Shown: in pieces, positions 4,272 through 5,237 of the stretch
How the letters are laid out: each line of letters begins with the position of its first letter
Position numbering within the stretch: position 1 is the stretch's first letter
NCBI GenBank assembly: GCA_003222935.1
Contig: QHXL01000336.1
Span: forward strand, 14,965-20,201
Source of the DNA: Acidobacteriota bacterium
GTDB taxonomy: Bacteria > Acidobacteriota > Blastocatellia > Pyrinomonadales > Pyrinomonadaceae
Reading direction: 5' to 3'
Length of the DNA stretch: 5,237 nt
Position numbers and translations under genes: made by a program
The notes under the pieces: generated by a model
Databases searched by the model: none
Told to the model about the DNA's origin: nothing
Seen by the model: the letters and a program-made list of their open reading frames with translations, nothing else

Positions 4272-5079
4272 AATCCTTGGACATCACCGCCTGGCTCAGT
4301 AACTCGACGAGCTCTTCGCGTGTCAACGTGATCTTGCCATCACCGTTTGAAAAATACGACGTTGGTGCTGGACGTTCGCCTGTTGGACAAAGCAGTTGCG
4401 TCTCATGCAAGTAACCACACGCCTGGCAACGCGCCGATTCGGTCAAATAACCAGCCTTTTCTCGAACGTGGATTAGCTTTTCAACCGCGTCAGACGACAG
4501 GTTCTTCGAACCACCAAGTATGCGCGAAAGGATAGCTATCTTGGCCGTGTGTTCGAGTGTCTCCAGTCGATCCCAGGCCTGCCAGAGATCACTACCGTAG
4601 GCAACAGCACCATGATTCGCCATCAGTAAGGCATTGTGATGTTTCACCAACGGCTGCATCTGTTGAGTCAACTCATCCGTTGATGGCGTTCCGTATGACG
4701 CAAGTGGAACACAACCAAGCGTCAGAATGACTTCAGAAAGAATTGGCTGATCGATGGCTAGACCCGCGACTGCGAAGGCGGTGCCGTGAGGCGGATGCGC
4801 ATGACAGACAGCTTTCACATCCGGTCGCTCACGATAAATCAACAGGTGCATGGCCAATTCACTTGATGCTTTTCGTTCGTTCAACTTCTTGCCGTCAATA
4901 TCAGTGACCGCAATGAGATCGTCAGTCATACGACCTTTGCACGTCATCGTCGGCGTGGCCAGTATTCGACCATCGTCAAGACGCACGCTGACGTTGCCGT
5001 CAGACGAGACTACGTAACTGCGTTCGTACATCAAATGACATACGCTTAGTAGATCTTGTCTTGCTGATTTTTCGTCCAC
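4270..5079 (-). CDS. Class II aldolase (L-fuculose/rhamnulose-1-phosphate aldolase type) with C-terminal encapsulation extension
   Basis: The protein has 269 residues from a GTG at 5079; an in-frame stop lies just upstream and the next Met is residue 17. The zinc-dependent class II aldolase/adducin fold is clear: SSDGNVSVR (25-33), the catalytic Glu74 in ASSELAMH, zinc ligands His93 and His95 in CHAHPPHG, and His156 in ANHGAVAYG. These sit one position from FucA Glu73, His92, His94 and His155. Such enzymes cleave L-fuculose-1-phosphate (or the rhamnulose ester) to DHAP and L-lactaldehyde. The domain ends near residue 210. It is followed by C218-x2-C221-x9-C231, a Pro/Ser/Gly-rich linker and a terminal amphipathic helix, LTREELVELLSQAVM (252-266), the layout of an encapsulation peptide. 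The gene comes just before the shell genes. The family is certain; the exact sugar is inferred from context. The ribosome site is weak. Confidence 0.92.
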   Translation of the reverse strand: MDEKSARQDLLSVCHLMYERSYVVSSDGNVSVRLDDGRILATPTMTCKGRMTDDLIAVTDIDGKKLNERKASSELAMHLLIYRERPDVKAVCHAHPPHGTAFAVAGLAIDQPILSEVILTLGCVPLASYGTPSTDELTQQMQPLVKHHNALLMANHGAVAYGSDLWQAWDRLETLEHTAKIAILSRILGGSKNLSSDAVEKLIHVREKAGYLTESARCQACGYLHETQLLCPTGERPAPTSYFSNGDGKITLTREELVELLSQAVMSKD

Positions 5080-5100
5080 TATTGAATTACTCGGTTAGAT

Positions 5101-5237
5101 TTAGAGTTTGTCCTCGGCGTGCTGAACCAACGACCCGAACTTCGACGTGGAATGTTTTCCTGTAACCACACTTGTCTTTGGGCTGGCAAGAAAATACGAC
5201 AGCGATTCCAAAGAGGTCGTCAGATCAACTGTCTTCA
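5101..5237 (-). CDS. C-terminal end of an unrecognised upstream gene
   Basis: On the minus strand one frame is open from the window edge for 44 codons and stops with TAA at 5103-5101, 21 bp before the aldolase GTG. The visible peptide contains TTSLESLSYFLASPKTS and ends in LVQHAEDKL. The other two frames meet a stop within the first few codons from the edge. Spacing and strand suggest the gene preceding the aldolase in the same operon. I do not recognise the tail, and 44 residues are too few to assign a family. In BMC loci of this type the neighbour could be another enzyme, a kinase or a regulator. Confidence 0.5.
   Translation of the reverse strand, partial: KTVDLTTSLESLSYFLASPKTSVVTGKHSTSKFGSLVQHAEDKL

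Noticed and set aside
5080..5140. Promoter for the aldolase in the short gap before its GTG
   Set aside because: Only 21 bp separate it from the previous gene end, and the best hexamers (TTGGTT, TCTAAA) are poorly spaced; transcription from further upstream is more likely.

Overview
The window looks like part of a chromosome from a soil or sediment bacterium of moderate GC content, most likely an Acidobacteriota member (Blastocatellia-like) or a relative in the Planctomycetes/Verrucomicrobia sphere. This placement is an inference. It rests on the combination of a fucose/rhamnose-type bacterial microcompartment (BMC) locus with three vertex proteins, a LemA/TPM pair, a degenerate nucleotidyltransferase, and several families of short palindromic repeats between genes. 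No rRNA, tRNA or taxonomic marker is present to confirm it.

Left half, plus strand (1-2088): the C-terminal part of a TPM-domain membrane protein with a glycine-rich tail, then a palindromic repeat, a nucleotidyltransferase-fold protein that lacks two of the three usual catalytic aspartates, and a LemA-family lipoprotein. LemA and TPM proteins commonly travel together; here the nucleotidyltransferase-like gene sits between them. A perfect 14-bp hairpin flanked by A and T runs (2117-2150) closes this unit, and also the convergent one.

Right half, minus strand (5237 down to 2251): a BMC operon read right to left. It starts with the 3' end of an unrecognised gene. A class II (fuculose-phosphate-type) aldolase follows, carrying a Cys-containing C-terminal extension that ends in an amphipathic helix. 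Next come one hexameric shell protein (BMC-H) and three paralogous pentameric vertex proteins (BMC-P/EutN/CcmL). The last gene encodes a small protein I do not recognise. It has an encapsulation-peptide-like N-terminal helix, a coiled-coil stretch and a four-cysteine C-terminus. The expected chemistry is cleavage of L-fuculose-1-phosphate or L-rhamnulose-1-phosphate to DHAP and L-lactaldehyde, with the aldehyde held inside the shell. The aldehyde dehydrogenase and phosphotransacylase that would finish the pathway are not in the window.

A second layer is repeats. Three copies of an about 90-105 bp inverted-repeat element (MITE-like), one inverted pair of a different REP-like sequence and one further GC-rich REP-like hairpin occupy the gaps. 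Four of these five insertions touch or almost touch a stop codon, and two supply the stop codon or protein tail of a shell gene. In the BMC operon they separate aldolase from BMC-H, vertex 2 from vertex 3, and vertex 3 from the small Cys protein. They may therefore help set relative expression of shell parts.
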